Positions 1 to 9,281 of a stretch of 64,000 nucleotides of DNA are shown one piece after another. How positions within the stretch are numbered: position 1 is the stretch's first letter; every line of letters starts with the position of its first letter. The DNA is taken from the NCBI GenBank assembly GCA_963744735.1, contig CAVUVH010000001.1, forward strand, positions 124,001-188,000. Direction: 5' to 3'. Both the position numbers and the translations under genes were made by a program. The notes below the pieces were generated by a model, which was not told where the DNA came from, searched no databases, and was given only the letters and a program-made list of their open reading frames with translations. This DNA is from RPQJ01 sp963744735 (lineage in GTDB: Bacteria > Pseudomonadota > Gammaproteobacteria > Steroidobacterales > Steroidobacteraceae).

Positions 1-1
1 C

Positions 2-46
2 GCCGTGCTGCTGCTGGTGGGCGCCCTGCTGGTGCTGCGGCGCTGA
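2..46 (+). CDS. C-terminal end of a probable membrane protein (partial)
   Basis: Only the last 14 codons are inside the window. They read as an unbroken Leu/Val/Ala/Gly stretch ending in Arg-Arg before TGA at 44-46, which looks like a final transmembrane helix with a positively charged end. The stop lies a few bases from the stop of the convergent lipoprotein gene. The family cannot be identified from this fragment, and a chance open frame in GC-rich DNA is possible. Confidence 0.3.
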   Translation, partial: AVLLLVGALLVLRR

Positions 47-52
47 CTCGCC

Positions 53-646
53 TCAGCCTGCGCCGGCCCGGGCCGGCACCTGGCGGACGATCGACTGCGT
101 CATCTGCGTGAGGACGCGCACGCCATGTTCGGGCGAGCCGATGCGGGTTTCCGCCGTGACCATGCCGCGCCAGATCAGGCGCCCCGTCTCGCGGTCCTCG
201 ATGTACAGCAGCACCGAGCCGTCGCGGATGTTCATCTCGCGCGGCAGCGTCGAGGCGGGCGGCGGCTGGATGCCGCCCGGCCGCAGGACCTGGTTGGCCG
301 AGGGCGCGCCGATGCGTCCGGTGTCCGCGAGTTCGAACCGCTGCGTGCCTGCGACCTGGAAGCTGACCTGCATGTCGGCCGCTTCGGCCGAGCTCACTTC
401 GGTGTAGCCCTTGCGCGTGAGTTCGGCGGTCACGACACCGCGCATCTGCGCCGTGGCGTGCGCCACCACCTGCGGATCGATCGACGCCGGCGTGCCGAAA
501 TCGCCGCCCTTCCAGAACCAGGTCTGCCGCGAAGTCAGGTTGCCCTCCGGGGCCTCGAAACTGTCGACCGCCCAGGGAGTCGCACACCCGGCCAGCAGCA
601 GCAGTGCCAGGGCGGTCAGCCCGCTCAATCCCATGCGTCGTCCCAT
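53..646 (-). CDS. DUF4136 family outer-membrane-type lipoprotein
   Basis: This is a 197-residue protein with a lipoprotein signal peptide: a charged MGRRMG start, a Leu/Ala-rich core and an LLAGCA lipobox with the lipidated Cys near residue 20. The mature part begins with a W-x-V-D-S-F-type strand and carries the alternating pattern typical of DUF4136 proteins, a small envelope family of unknown function. The start was chosen because AGGAGAG lies just upstream of the ATG at 646. It is transcribed divergently from the HD-GYP regulator, sharing a gap of about 120 bp. The lipoprotein call is strong and the DUF4136 assignment is likely. No biochemical role can be inferred. Confidence 0.82.
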   Translation of the reverse strand: MGRRMGLSGLTALALLLLAGCATPWAVDSFEAPEGNLTSRQTWFWKGGDFGTPASIDPQVVAHATAQMRGVVTAELTRKGYTEVSSAEAADMQVSFQVAGTQRFELADTGRIGAPSANQVLRPGGIQPPPASTLPREMNIRDGSVLLYIEDRETGRLIWRGMVTAETRIGSPEHGVRVLTQMTQSIVRQVPARAGAG

Positions 647-766
647 CGGTCTCTCTCCTGGTGGCAGCGGGCCGTATTGTAGCGCCCGGGCGTTTTGTGA
701 CGCAGTTCGATGGCCGGGGCCCGGGTATTGGTATGCGGCGCGGGCGGTGGAGCATACTTCGGGGCA

Positions 767-3358
767 ATGAAAACCGTCCTGCTGGCATACGAACGGGACC
801 AGGATCTCGCCGCCGTCGAGAGCGTGCTGCATGCGCGCGGGCACCGGGTGCTGAAGGCGCGCTCGGGCGTCGAGGCACTCGACCTGGTGCGCAACCAGAC
901 GCCCGACGCGATCGTGAGCGACGTGCTGTTGCCGCGCATGGACGGCTTCGCGCTGTGCCGCCGCCTGCGCGAGGACCCTGCCTACCTGCACCTGCCGTTC
1001 CTGCTGCACTCGTTCCGGGTCGAAGGCCCGAAGTACGAGGCGTTTGCAGCCGAAGTCGGGGCGCAGCGCTTTTTCCCCCGCGGCTCGACGCTGGAAGAAC
1101 TCGCGACCGTGCTCGACGAGGCGCCGCAGGGCTCCGGCACGATGCGCATGCCGGCGCTCGTGCCCGAGCTGCTCGACCGGCGCGAACAGGACCGACGCCG
1201 GCTCTTCGACCTCGAGCGCCAGCTGAAGGAAGCCGAGGCCGGCAACCGCGCCCTGACCGCGTCGGAACGTGTCGCGCGCGAGCGGGCCGAATACGAGGCC
1301 CGGGCGCGGGCCGAGTTTGCCGCGGCCGAGTCGGTCCGCATCCGCGAGCTGCAGGTGCGCATCCGCGAACTGGAGGCCGCGCAGCGGCAGGCCGCCGAGG
1401 CCGAATCGCAGGCGCGCGGCGTGGCCGAAGCGTCGCAGGCCGGGACCGCCAGGATTGCCGTGCTCGAAGCACGGCTCAACGAACTGCAGACCGCGCGGGC
1501 ACGCGCGCAGTCGAGCGCCAACGATGCCGAACGCGCCTTTGCGGCGCAGCCGACGCCCACGTGGATCGTCGACATGGAATCGCGGCTGGTGCATGCGGCC
1601 ACCGATTCTGCCGCCGCGCTGATCGGGCTGGAGCCCGCGGCGCTGCGCGGCAAGTCGCTGCAGGAACTGCTGCCGGGCGCAGAGTTCGCCGACGACTCGG
1701 CGCGCGAAGCCGTGGCCCACTGGCGCCGCGAGGACGGCAGCGAGTCGCGGCTCGAACTGCACCGTATCGCCACCTCCTACGCGGGCCGCGCCAGCTGGCT
1801 GCTCACCGCCCGTGACGTCACCAGCGAGTTCGCCGCCCACGCACGCGAGCAGGAACTCGCCACCCAGGCCGAGGCGCTCGATGCGGCGCCCGAAGCCTGT
1901 GGCATCGTCGACGGCGAAGGCCGGCTGCGCTACGGCAACCGCGCACTGCTGGCGCTGCTCGGCGTCGACCGTGAAAAGCTCGGCACGCTGACGCTGCAGT
2001 CGCTCGAACTGGACGATGCGGCGGATGCCACGGTCCGCACCGTCGGCCGTACCCAGTCGGGCGCGCTGCGCGACGAGGCCCGCTGGCGCCGGCCAGACGG
2101 GGTCGTGCTCAATGTCGAGGTGGCGCTGGCGGCCGCACGCGAGGACGCCGCTTTCCGCGTCGTCAGCGTCCGTGACGTGTCGGCTGCGCGTCGCGCGGCC
2201 GAGCGCGGCGAACGCGACCAGGCCCGCGTCAGCCGCCTGCTCGAACTGACCCAGCGCGCCAGTGCGCTGACCGAGACCGAAATACTCGATCGCGCGCTGC
2301 AACTTGCGCGCGAGCTGACCCGCAGCCCGCAGGGCTACCTGTTCCTGGTCGCCGGCGACGCAACCGCGCTCGAGATCGCCGCGCGGCATGGCGGCGAGTC
2401 CGACGAGCCGCTCACCACCCTGACACGCTGGCGCGGACCGCCGCCGCCGGACACCGCGCTCGGTGAATCCGTCGCGGCGCAGCGGCCGGTGATCCGCGAC
2501 GCCACCGAGGGCACGGCCGCGTTGCGCCAGGCCGGGGTTCCGGGCGCGCTGCACCGGCAGCTGGTGGTGCCCATGCTCGACGGCGGCCGTCTCGCCGGCG
2601 TGCTGCTGCTGGCCGACGCGCCGCGCCCCTACGACGACGACGATCGCCGGCATGTCGAGCACCTCGCCGACGCGGCGACCAAGCTGCTGCGCCGCCGCCG
2701 CTCCGACGCCGAAGTCGTGAGCGCGATGGACCACATGGAACGCGTGATGTTCGGCGCGATCGAGGCGCTGGCGCAGCTGGCCGAGGCGCAGGACGCCTGC
2801 AAGACCGGGCGCTCGAAGCGCGTGGCCGACTACGCCGCCGGCATCGGCACCGCGCTCGGCCTGCCGGGTCACACGGTGCGGGGCCTGCGGATCATGGGCC
2901 AGCTGGTCGACGTCGGCATGCTGCAGATTCCGCGCGAACTGCTGTGGCGGCCCGGCACGCTGTCGGCGTCCGAGTTCGAGCTGGTCAAGACGCATCCAGA
3001 GCGCGGCTACGAAGCGCTGCGCCACATCGAATTCCCGTGGCCGGTGGCCGAGACCGTGCGCCAGCATCACGAGCGGCTCGACGGTTCGGGCTATCCGCGT
3101 GGCATGAAGGGCGAGGAAATCCTGCTCGAGGCCCGGATCGTCGCGGTGGCGGACGCGGTCGAGGCGATGCTCGCGCAGCGGCCGCACCGTGCCGCGCTGA
3201 CGCTCGCCGCCTGCATCGAAGAACTGCAATCGCAGGCCGGACGCCGGTACGATGCCCGGGTGGTCAAGGCCTGCGTCAAGCTGTTGCGCGACGGGCAGCC
3301 CTCGGCGGCATCGGTTCCCCAGGAAGGCGAAGCGCAGGCTGGCCAGCGAATCGCCTGA
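767..3358 (+). CDS. Receiver-PAS-PAS-GAF-HD-GYP regulator with degenerate HD-GYP site
   Basis: An 863-residue cytoplasmic multidomain protein. Residues 1-120 form a receiver-like domain with the acceptor Asp in SDVLLPRMDG (about residue 52), but the usual acidic pair is weak and the conserved Lys-Pro is FFPRG. A Glu/Ala/Arg-rich coiled coil follows (about 150-265), then two PAS domains (265-490), a GAF domain (about 505-650) and a C-terminal HD-GYP domain (about 670-840). The HD-GYP domain keeps HHERLDGSGYP and the KTHPERG histidine. However, the canonical T-G-H-S is TGRS and L-H-D-I-G-K is LVDVGM, so several metal ligands are missing. Family members hydrolyse cyclic di-GMP; this one is more likely a sensor or scaffold. 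The ATG at 767 was preferred because the domain begins there. Confidence 0.85.
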   Translation: MKTVLLAYERDQDLAAVESVLHARGHRVLKARSGVEALDLVRNQTPDAIVSDVLLPRMDGFALCRRLREDPAYLHLPFLLHSFRVEGPKYEAFAAEVGAQRFFPRGSTLEELATVLDEAPQGSGTMRMPALVPELLDRREQDRRRLFDLERQLKEAEAGNRALTASERVARERAEYEARARAEFAAAESVRIRELQVRIRELEAAQRQAAEAESQARGVAEASQAGTARIAVLEARLNELQTARARAQSSANDAERAFAAQPTPTWIVDMESRLVHAATDSAAALIGLEPAALRGKSLQELLPGAEFADDSAREAVAHWRREDGSESRLELHRIATSYAGRASWLLTARDVTSEFAAHAREQELATQAEALDAAPEACGIVDGEGRLRYGNRALLALLGVDREKLGTLTLQSLELDDAADATVRTVGRTQSGALRDEARWRRPDGVVLNVEVALAAAREDAAFRVVSVRDVSAARRAAERGERDQARVSRLLELTQRASALTETEILDRALQLARELTRSPQGYLFLVAGDATALEIAARHGGESDEPLTTLTRWRGPPPPDTALGESVAAQRPVIRDATEGTAALRQAGVPGALHRQLVVPMLDGGRLAGVLLLADAPRPYDDDDRRHVEHLADAATKLLRRRRSDAEVVSAMDHMERVMFGAIEALAQLAEAQDACKTGRSKRVADYAAGIGTALGLPGHTVRGLRIMGQLVDVGMLQIPRELLWRPGTLSASEFELVKTHPERGYEALRHIEFPWPVAETVRQHHERLDGSGYPRGMKGEEILLEARIVAVADAVEAMLAQRPHRAALTLAACIEELQSQAGRRYDARVVKACVKLLRDGQPSAASVPQEGEAQAGQRIA

Positions 3359-3368
3359 GGCGATTCGC

Positions 3369-4787
3369 ATGATGCAACTGCAGTTCTACGGCGCGGCCGG
3401 CGAAGTCACCGGCTCGTGCCACATCGTCACGGTCGGCGGGCGCAGGCTGCTGCTCGACTGCGGCCTGATCCAGGGCGGCGACGATCACGACCGCCGCAAC
3501 CGCGAACCCTTTCCGTTCGACGCGCGCGCCATCGACGCCGTGGTGCTGAGCCACGCGCACATCGACCATTGCGGTCGCCTGCCGCTGCTGCGCAAACGCG
3601 GGTTCCACGGCCCCATCTACTCGACGCCGGCCTGCCGCGACCTGGCGCGCATCCTGCTGGCCGACAGCGCGTCGATGGCCGAACGCGAAGCCGAGCGTTA
3701 CCGGCGCCGGCAGGCGGAGCACGGCGGTCGTCGTGCCCACGGCTATCCCGACCCGCTGTTCACGCGCGCCGAGGCCACCGCAACGCTCGAGCAGTTCCGC
3801 ACGGTCCCTTACGGCACGCCGACGCCGCTGCTGCCCGGGGTCACCGTGACCTTTCGCGATGCGGGGCACATCCTGGGTTCCGCCAGCGTCTGGCTCGACC
3901 TGGACCATGCCGGCACGCGCCGCCGGCTCGTGTTCAGCGGCGACATCGGCCAGTACGACTCGCCGATCCTGCTCGACCCGGAAGCCTCGGGCAGCGCCGA
4001 TGTCGTGGTGATGGAGAGCACCTACGGCAACCGGCGGCATCGCGAGCGGGACGAGACGCTGCGCGAGTTCGGCGAAATCCTGCTGGCTGCGCGCCGTGAC
4101 GGCGGCAACGTGCTGATCCCTGCGTTCTCGGTCGGCCGCAGCCAGGAGATCCTGTACGAGCTGGCCACGCATTTCGACGCCTGGCGGGTGGGCGACTGGC
4201 GCGTGTTCCTCGACAGCCCGATGGCCATCGAAGCCTCGCAGGTGTACTGGAGTCATCCCGAGCTGTACGACGCCGCCGCGAGCGGCGGTGCGGCGCAGGA
4301 CTGGCGGCATGCCGGCGCTGCCCAACCTGACGCTCTGCCGCTCGGCCGAAGAATCCATGGCAATCAACCAGTTGCGTGGTGGCGCGATCGTGATCGCGGG
4401 CAGCGGCATGTGCACCGGCGGGCGCATCGTGCATCACCTGCGGCACAACCTGGCCGGCGCGAGTGCGACGTGGTCTTCACCGGCTACCAGGCGGTCGGCA
4501 CGCTCGGCCGCGCGCTCGTCGAGGGGCGACCGCGGGTCCGCATCTTCGGCGAGGAAGTGGAGGTCGCTGCCCGCGTGCACACGCTGGGTGGCTTTTCCGC
4601 ACACGGCGACCAGGAAGACCTGTTGCGCTGGCATGCGGGAATCGAGGGCAAGCCGCACACCTTCCTGGTGCACGGCGAAGGCGTCGGTGCGAATGGACTG
4701 CGCGATGCGCTGGGCGCGCGCGGCGTGACTGCCGCGGTGGCGCGGAGCGGGCAGCAGGTAGACCTGGAGTCCTTGCCGCGGGACTGA
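3369..4787 (+). CDS. MBL-fold beta-CASP/RMMBL ribonuclease (two frame changes)
   Basis: This encodes a metallo-beta-lactamase fold protein of the beta-CASP class (about 472 residues), a group of metal-dependent RNA-processing nucleases. Visible motifs are SHAHIDHCGRLP (motif II, residues about 60-71), DAGHILGSAS (motif III), FSGDIG (motif IV), the beta-CASP segment with IPAFSVGRSQEIL, and a C-terminal GGFSAHGDQEDLL plus HGE. The segment of about 4283-4463, containing AGSGMCTGGRIVHHL, is in the +1 frame relative to both flanks. The gene therefore needs two compensating indels, near 4285 and 4463. It starts 11 bp after the HD-GYP gene, so the two are probably cotranscribed. The biological substrate is unknown. 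Confidence 0.85.
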   Translation: MMQLQFYGAAGEVTGSCHIVTVGGRRLLLDCGLIQGGDDHDRRNREPFPFDARAIDAVVLSHAHIDHCGRLPLLRKRGFHGPIYSTPACRDLARILLADSASMAEREAERYRRRQAEHGGRRAHGYPDPLFTRAEATATLEQFRTVPYGTPTPLLPGVTVTFRDAGHILGSASVWLDLDHAGTRRRLVFSGDIGQYDSPILLDPEASGSADVVVMESTYGNRRHRERDETLREFGEILLAARRDGGNVLIPAFSVGRSQEILYELATHFDAWRVGDWRVFLDSPMAIEASQVYWSHPELYDAAASGGAAQDWRHAGAAQPDALPLGRRIHGNQPVAWWRDRDRGQRHVHRRAHRASPAAQPGRRECDVVFTGYQAVGTLGRALVEGRPRVRIFGEEVEVAARVHTLGGFSAHGDQEDLLRWHAGIEGKPHTFLVHGEGVGANGLRDALGARGVTAAVARSGQQVDLESLPRD

Positions 4788-4814
4788 CCGGCCCGCGGTG
4801 CAGTGCCGCCGGGC

Positions 4815-6469
4815 TCAGCCGTCGACGTCGAAGCGCAGCGTCACGCGCGAGCGCTGCGCCACCGGCTGGCCATTGACCACGCGCGGCTTGTAGCGCCAGT
4901 CCGCCACCGCGGCGCTGGCGGCGGCATCGAACACGCCGCGCGGTTCCGCGCCCACGACCTCGATGTCGCGGACCGCACCGCTGGCGGTGATGGTGAATTC
5001 GAGTTCCACCCAGCCGCGGGTTCCTTCGCGCAGTGCCTGCGCCGGATACACGGGGTCCTTTGCCACGACACGATCCATCGCATCGGCCGCGACGATGCCG
5101 GGCGCCATGGCGGGTGCGCTCACTGGCGCGGTCGCGGGCTGCGCCGCCGCCTCGCGCGATGCGGGCCGGGTCATGCCCGCAATGGGCAGCGAGGGCACCT
5201 CGCGTGCATAACTGCGCACGGCCGGCAGCGTCGTGCGGGCGGAGTTGCGGACCACCGGTGCCAGCGGGTCAGGCCGCACGACGGGTGCGGCGACCGTCAC
5301 GGGAGCGGTCTCGACGACGGGCGCGGCCGTGGCCAGGCTGGTGACCGGGCCCGGCAATCGGGCCAGCTCTGCCTGGATCTCCTCGAGCGTCCGCGGGCGC
5401 GCCGCTGCCGGTGCAGCTGCAGCGTGTCCGGCGCGGTGCCGGCGACGTTCTGCTGGACTTCTGCCAGCTGCTCGCGCGACAGCTGCTGCGACGGCGTGTC
5501 GGGCGGGTTGAGGCGACGCACCAGGGCCAGCGCCTGCGGCTGCTCCGGCACGACCTCGAGCACGCGCCCGACCAGCCGCTCGGCTTCGTCCTTGCGGCCC
5601 GCGTCGGCTTCCTGCTGCGCGCGCTGCAGCAGCAGGTCGATGGTGCGCTCGAGTGAGTCGAGCGCCTCGGCGTGATCCGGTTGCGCCAGCAGCACCGCCT
5701 GGAACAGGTCGAGCGCATTGCGGCCTTCGGGTGCCTCGAGGCGGCCTGCCTGCAGCGCGGCCCGCGCCCGCGACAGCACCGGATCCGCACGCGGGGTCGA
5801 CGGCGCGACCGCCGGCGTGGCCATCGGCTTGAGCACCGCTGTCGCCGTGCCGATTTCGCCCGGAGTGTCGCCAACGAACAGCGACGCGCCAAAGCCGAGC
5901 GCGAGCAGTCCGATCAGTGCCAGGTAACCGCGCGGCATGCCCGCGGTTGGCCGCTGCAGGCCGCGCAGCAGCGGCAGCAGGGGATCGCTGCCGGCATTGC
6001 CCGCCTGGAGTTCTGCATGCCGGCGAATCGCCGCCTGCAGGAACATGCCTGCCCGGCGCGGGCTGGTCGGCTTGTGCATGAAGCGGTAGACGAGTCCGCT
6101 GCTGATCAGCGGCGCCAGCATCGGCTCGTCCGCGCGCGTGCCGGCGACGCAGACGACGACATCGGGAAACTGCTGCAGGATCTGCTCGATCAGCGTGTCG
6201 CCGCGGGTCGACAAGGCCGCCATGTCGATGAGCAGCACGCCGCAGCGGCCGGTGATCAGCAGGTCGGCCGCCTCGTCCGCCGAGCGCGCGCGCCAGACCG
6301 GATTGCGCTCGCCGACGGCCTCGCGCGCGGACTGGAACAGCTCCTGGTCCGCCGACAGCACGACCACGTCCACCAGCATGGCCTCGCCGGGGGCGGGCGC
6401 GGGGGCTGGAGCGGTCGATTCGGCAGGTGGCAGGGGTCGCAGACGCATGCAGCGTGCATTGCACGCCAT
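4815..6469 (-). CDS. Receiver-domain / TonB C-terminal fusion protein (one frame change)
   Basis: A predicted protein of about 550 residues. After a Pro/Ala-rich start comes a receiver-like domain beginning at MLVDVVVLSADQE, with an Asp in GVLLIDMAA and a Lys-Pro in YRFMHKP. A single membrane helix follows (YLALIGLLALGFGASLFVG), then a periplasmic helical region resembling TPR repeats, a Pro/Ala/Val linker, and a TonB C-terminal domain (VYPAQALREGTRGWVELEF, then a DWRYKPRVVNGQPV motif) ending at 4815. The frame changes near 5415. TonB proteins pass proton-motive energy to outer-membrane receptors; a cytoplasmic receiver on one is unusual. The start is uncertain: ATGs at 6469, 6448 and 6379 are all possible and none has a strong ribosome-binding site. 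Confidence 0.75.
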
Positions 6470-6670
6470 GGACGTCCGCCACTCCACTTCCGGTTGTCAA
6501 AAACCAGAACCAATTCAAGAAAATAACCACCGCCACAGGCACCTTGGACCGAGTCTGGATGCTGCGCCGCAGCGCGCCCGGCCGGCGCGCCCGGCTCGAC
6601 ATAATCAGGCCCCGCGAGCATGATCAGTCGCCCGTCCACCCGCGGTCGCGTTCCGGCCAGGAAATCCTCC

Positions 6671-7117
6671 ATGCGGGGCATCCAGTTCACCTCACGCCTG
6701 CCGCGTCACCGTCGAGTGGCGCTCGAGCAGTTGCTGTTCTTCAACGGCTGCCAGCAGCGCGTGGCGCAGGACATCGTCGACGTGATCGACCGTTATGGCC
6801 CACCCGAGATCTGCGACGACGGCGAAGGCCTGCGCGTGCGGATTGCCAACCTGCCGGAAGTGCAATGCCTGTTCGCGGTCGACTCCGCGACCTCGCGGCC
6901 GATCGGCGTGGCCGTGTACATGCGCGCCGACCTGGCGCACGTGACCGTGCTGCACCTGGGCGTCAGCGAGGACTTCTGCGCCGGTGGTCCGAACGAGGAC
7001 CGGCGGCTGCTGCTGCGGCTGATGGGCGAAGTGCGCCGCTCGTCGCAACGGATCAAGGGCGTGCGCCGGATCGAGGTACTTTACGGCGCCCAGCGGCCGC
7101 GGGCGTCCGCGCTCTGA
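6671..7117 (+). CDS. Conserved hypothetical protein, 148 aa
   Basis: A small soluble protein with no signal peptide or membrane segment, beginning MRGIQFTSRLPRHRR. It has alternating hydrophobic strands in the second half (VGVAVYMRADLAHVTVLHLGV, abbreviated here by its core VTVLHLGV) and a helical C-terminus ending near RRIEVLYG. CAGGAAA lies 8 bp upstream of the ATG at 6671, which decides the start. It stops 2 bp from the stop of the convergent depolymerase gene. The strand pattern is faintly reminiscent of acyltransferase-like folds, but no catalytic motif is recognisable, so no function is assigned. Confidence 0.65.
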   Translation: MRGIQFTSRLPRHRRVALEQLLFFNGCQQRVAQDIVDVIDRYGPPEICDDGEGLRVRIANLPEVQCLFAVDSATSRPIGVAVYMRADLAHVTVLHLGVSEDFCAGGPNEDRRLLLRLMGEVRRSSQRIKGVRRIEVLYGAQRPRASAL

Positions 7118-7118
7118 T

Positions 7119-8195
7119 TCAGGGGCGGTTCGCCGCCGGCACGCCGAGCAGGTCGTCGACCATCGCCTTGATCGCAACGATCTGCGACCCGAGGCGCGTC
7201 GCGTAGGCGTCGCCGCTGTAGCCCCACCAGTCCCAGCAGCCGTTTGGATTCAGCGGCTGGTAGCTCGGCGCGATCTGCGGAAACAGCACGACGATGCTGC
7301 CCGCATCGGCTGCCGCGAGGTATCCCGCGCGCCGGGCGAAGGCATCCTGCACGTACGACTGGCCCTGCTTGCAGCCATGAAACGCGACGTGCAGCCGGCA
7401 GCGCCCGGCCGCACCCGGCCCGCTGCAGGCGGCCGGCACATACAGCCAGCCGCGCTCTGCCAGGCTGCTGGCTTTTGCGGCCTGCGCGTAGCCGGCCTGG
7501 CTGAAAACCTGCAGGTTGCCGGGCGCCACGGCGGCCGGCGCCGCGCCGAAAGGACCGTACAGGTGCTCGAGCAGCTGGCGCGCGCCGTCGAGACCGCATT
7601 CGCCGATGAACGGGGTGTCGGTCTGGTCGCAGGCCTGCAGGCCGGACCCGGTCGCCGGGAAAGTGTGGCCTGCCTGCGCGAGTTCGACGCGCTGGATGCC
7701 GCGCGGATCGACCAGCGTGGCGTAATAAGCCTCGGTCGCATCGACCACCGTGCGGGCGACGACCGGATCGGCACCGCCGTGGAAAATCCAGACCCGGTCG
7801 CCGGCCAGCTCCGCGATCGGGTCGATGGCCTCCTCGAGCGCCAGCTGGCTGGTGATGCTGGCGAGCTCGTCGACCGGGATCTCTTCGTCGCCCTGCATGC
7901 AGCGGCCGAGCGCGAGCCGCAGCGAATTCTCGGCGCAGTAGTACGGCCCGGCCGCCAGCACGCCCGCGCCGTGCACCAGCGCGGAGTGCGCGACGTGGAA
8001 CTGCACCGCCATGTTGCCGCCCGCCGAGATCCCCGACACCGTCACGCTGTCGGCAGCGATCGGCAATGCAGCGAGGCGCTCGCCGCGACCGTCGTCGCCG
8101 CCCGAACGGCCGCCGCAGGCAGCAAGCACGCTGGCCGCGAGCAGCACGCAGGCGGCGCGTGCGCGCGCCGCTGGCCGGGAAATACAGGGGGTCAT
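7119..8195 (-). CDS. Secreted polyhydroxyalkanoate depolymerase, type 2 catalytic domain
   Basis: A 358-residue lipoprotein-type protein: Ala/Leu-rich signal with SVLAACGG lipobox, then an alpha/beta hydrolase. The lipase box GISAGG is near the N-terminus of the mature protein (catalytic Ser), HGGADPVV probably carries the Asp, and QAGHTFP provides a His. The oxyanion motif FHGCKQG lies towards the C-terminus. This permuted order, with the oxyanion His last, is the mark of extracellular type 2 short-chain-length PHA/PHB depolymerases. The protein would act on polyester granules or oligomers outside the inner membrane. Several Cys residues suggest disulfides. No PHA synthesis genes are in the window. 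Confidence 0.85.
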   Translation of the reverse strand: MTPCISRPAARARAACVLLAASVLAACGGRSGGDDGRGERLAALPIAADSVTVSGISAGGNMAVQFHVAHSALVHGAGVLAAGPYYCAENSLRLALGRCMQGDEEIPVDELASITSQLALEEAIDPIAELAGDRVWIFHGGADPVVARTVVDATEAYYATLVDPRGIQRVELAQAGHTFPATGSGLQACDQTDTPFIGECGLDGARQLLEHLYGPFGAAPAAVAPGNLQVFSQAGYAQAAKASSLAERGWLYVPAACSGPGAAGRCRLHVAFHGCKQGQSYVQDAFARRAGYLAAADAGSIVVLFPQIAPSYQPLNPNGCWDWWGYSGDAYATRLGSQIVAIKAMVDDLLGVPAANRP

Positions 8196-8290
8196 GGTGC
8201 GGCGATTCTGCGAGATGCACGCAGCCCCCGCAATCGCCCGTCACGATTGTGCGGTGTCGACTCGACGCGGTGCCGCGCAATGTCTACGGT

Positions 8291-9281
8291 GTGGCGCCTG
8301 TGAAGATCCCTGCAAACCAGTCCTGGGCGCGCGTGATCGCACTGCTGCTGGCAGGGCTCGCGGCTGCCTGTGCCGCCGCGCTGCTGGCACCGCTCGGCTG
8401 GCCGTTCGAGCTGTTTGCGCATTTCCGCTGGCAACTGGGTGCCGCCGCGCTGGTCCTGCTGCTGGTCGCCGCGCTGCTGCGCCGGCGCGGAATGGTGTGG
8501 CTCGCGGCGGCCGCGCTGCTGTCGCAGGCGGTGCCCGCGCTGTGGGCCGTATTGCGTGCGAATCCGGCATACGCCGCGGGCACCTGTGATGGTCCGACGC
8601 TGCGCGTCGCCACGGTCAATCTCTGGTATGCCAACGACGACCCCCGGCGAATGCTGGCCTGGCTGGCGGCGAACGAGCCCGACCTGGTCATGCTGCAGGA
8701 AGTCTCGCCGGCGTGGATCGACGCGCTGGCAGCGACCCTGCCGGCGTATCCCCATCGGGAGCTGCTCGCGCGCAAGGATCCGTACGGCATCGGTGTGTTG
8801 AGCCGGCTGCCGCTCGGGCAGGTGACCGCGCTCGACCTCGCCGGCGACGGGCTGCCGTCACTGCAGGTGACGGCCGACCTGGCCGGCCATCCGCTGCAGC
8901 TGCTGGGGCTGCATACGCACTGGCCGGTGACGCCCGGCCTGCAGCAGGCGCGCGATCGGGTGCTGCAGCAGGCGGCGGCGCTCGCGCGCGAGGCAGCCGT
9001 CGTCCTCGATCGTGCTGGGCGACCTCAACCTGACGCCCTACGCGCCCGCGTTTACCCGGCTGGTGCAGTCATCGGGCCTGCGTGATGCGCTGGACGACCG
9101 GGCCTGGCGGCCCACCTGGCAGGCGTCGTTCTGGCCACTGGCCTTGCCGATCGACCACGTGCTGGTGCCGCGTGCGGGCTGCGTACTCGATACGGCCATC
9201 GGGCCGGACATCGGCTCCGATCACCGGCCGGTGCTGGTGACGCTGCGACTGCCGCAGCGGACGGATCACTCTTCGAGATAG
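8291..9281 (+). CDS. Membrane-anchored endonuclease/exonuclease/phosphatase family protein (one frame change)
   Basis: About 330 residues. Three N-terminal hydrophobic helices (residues about 12-90) are followed by an EEP-superfamily domain: RVATVNLWY, LVMLQEVSP (metal-binding Glu), LLGLHTHWP, then GDLNLTPY and SDHRPVLV near the C-terminus (catalytic Asp-Asn and Asp-His). The frame changes close to 9005, between the ALAREA segment and VLGDLN. This arrangement is known in a family of integral-membrane EEP proteins of unknown substrate. The start is probably GTG at 8291 or 8300; no ATG is in frame nearby. It is divergent from the depolymerase, and its last 16 bp overlap the end of the convergent small gene. 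Confidence 0.75.

Noticed and set aside
53..3370. 1105-codon open frame on the minus strand over the HD-GYP gene
   Set aside because: Only its last 197 codons (the lipoprotein) are real. The rest is antisense to a gene with clear domains and is an effect of high GC content.
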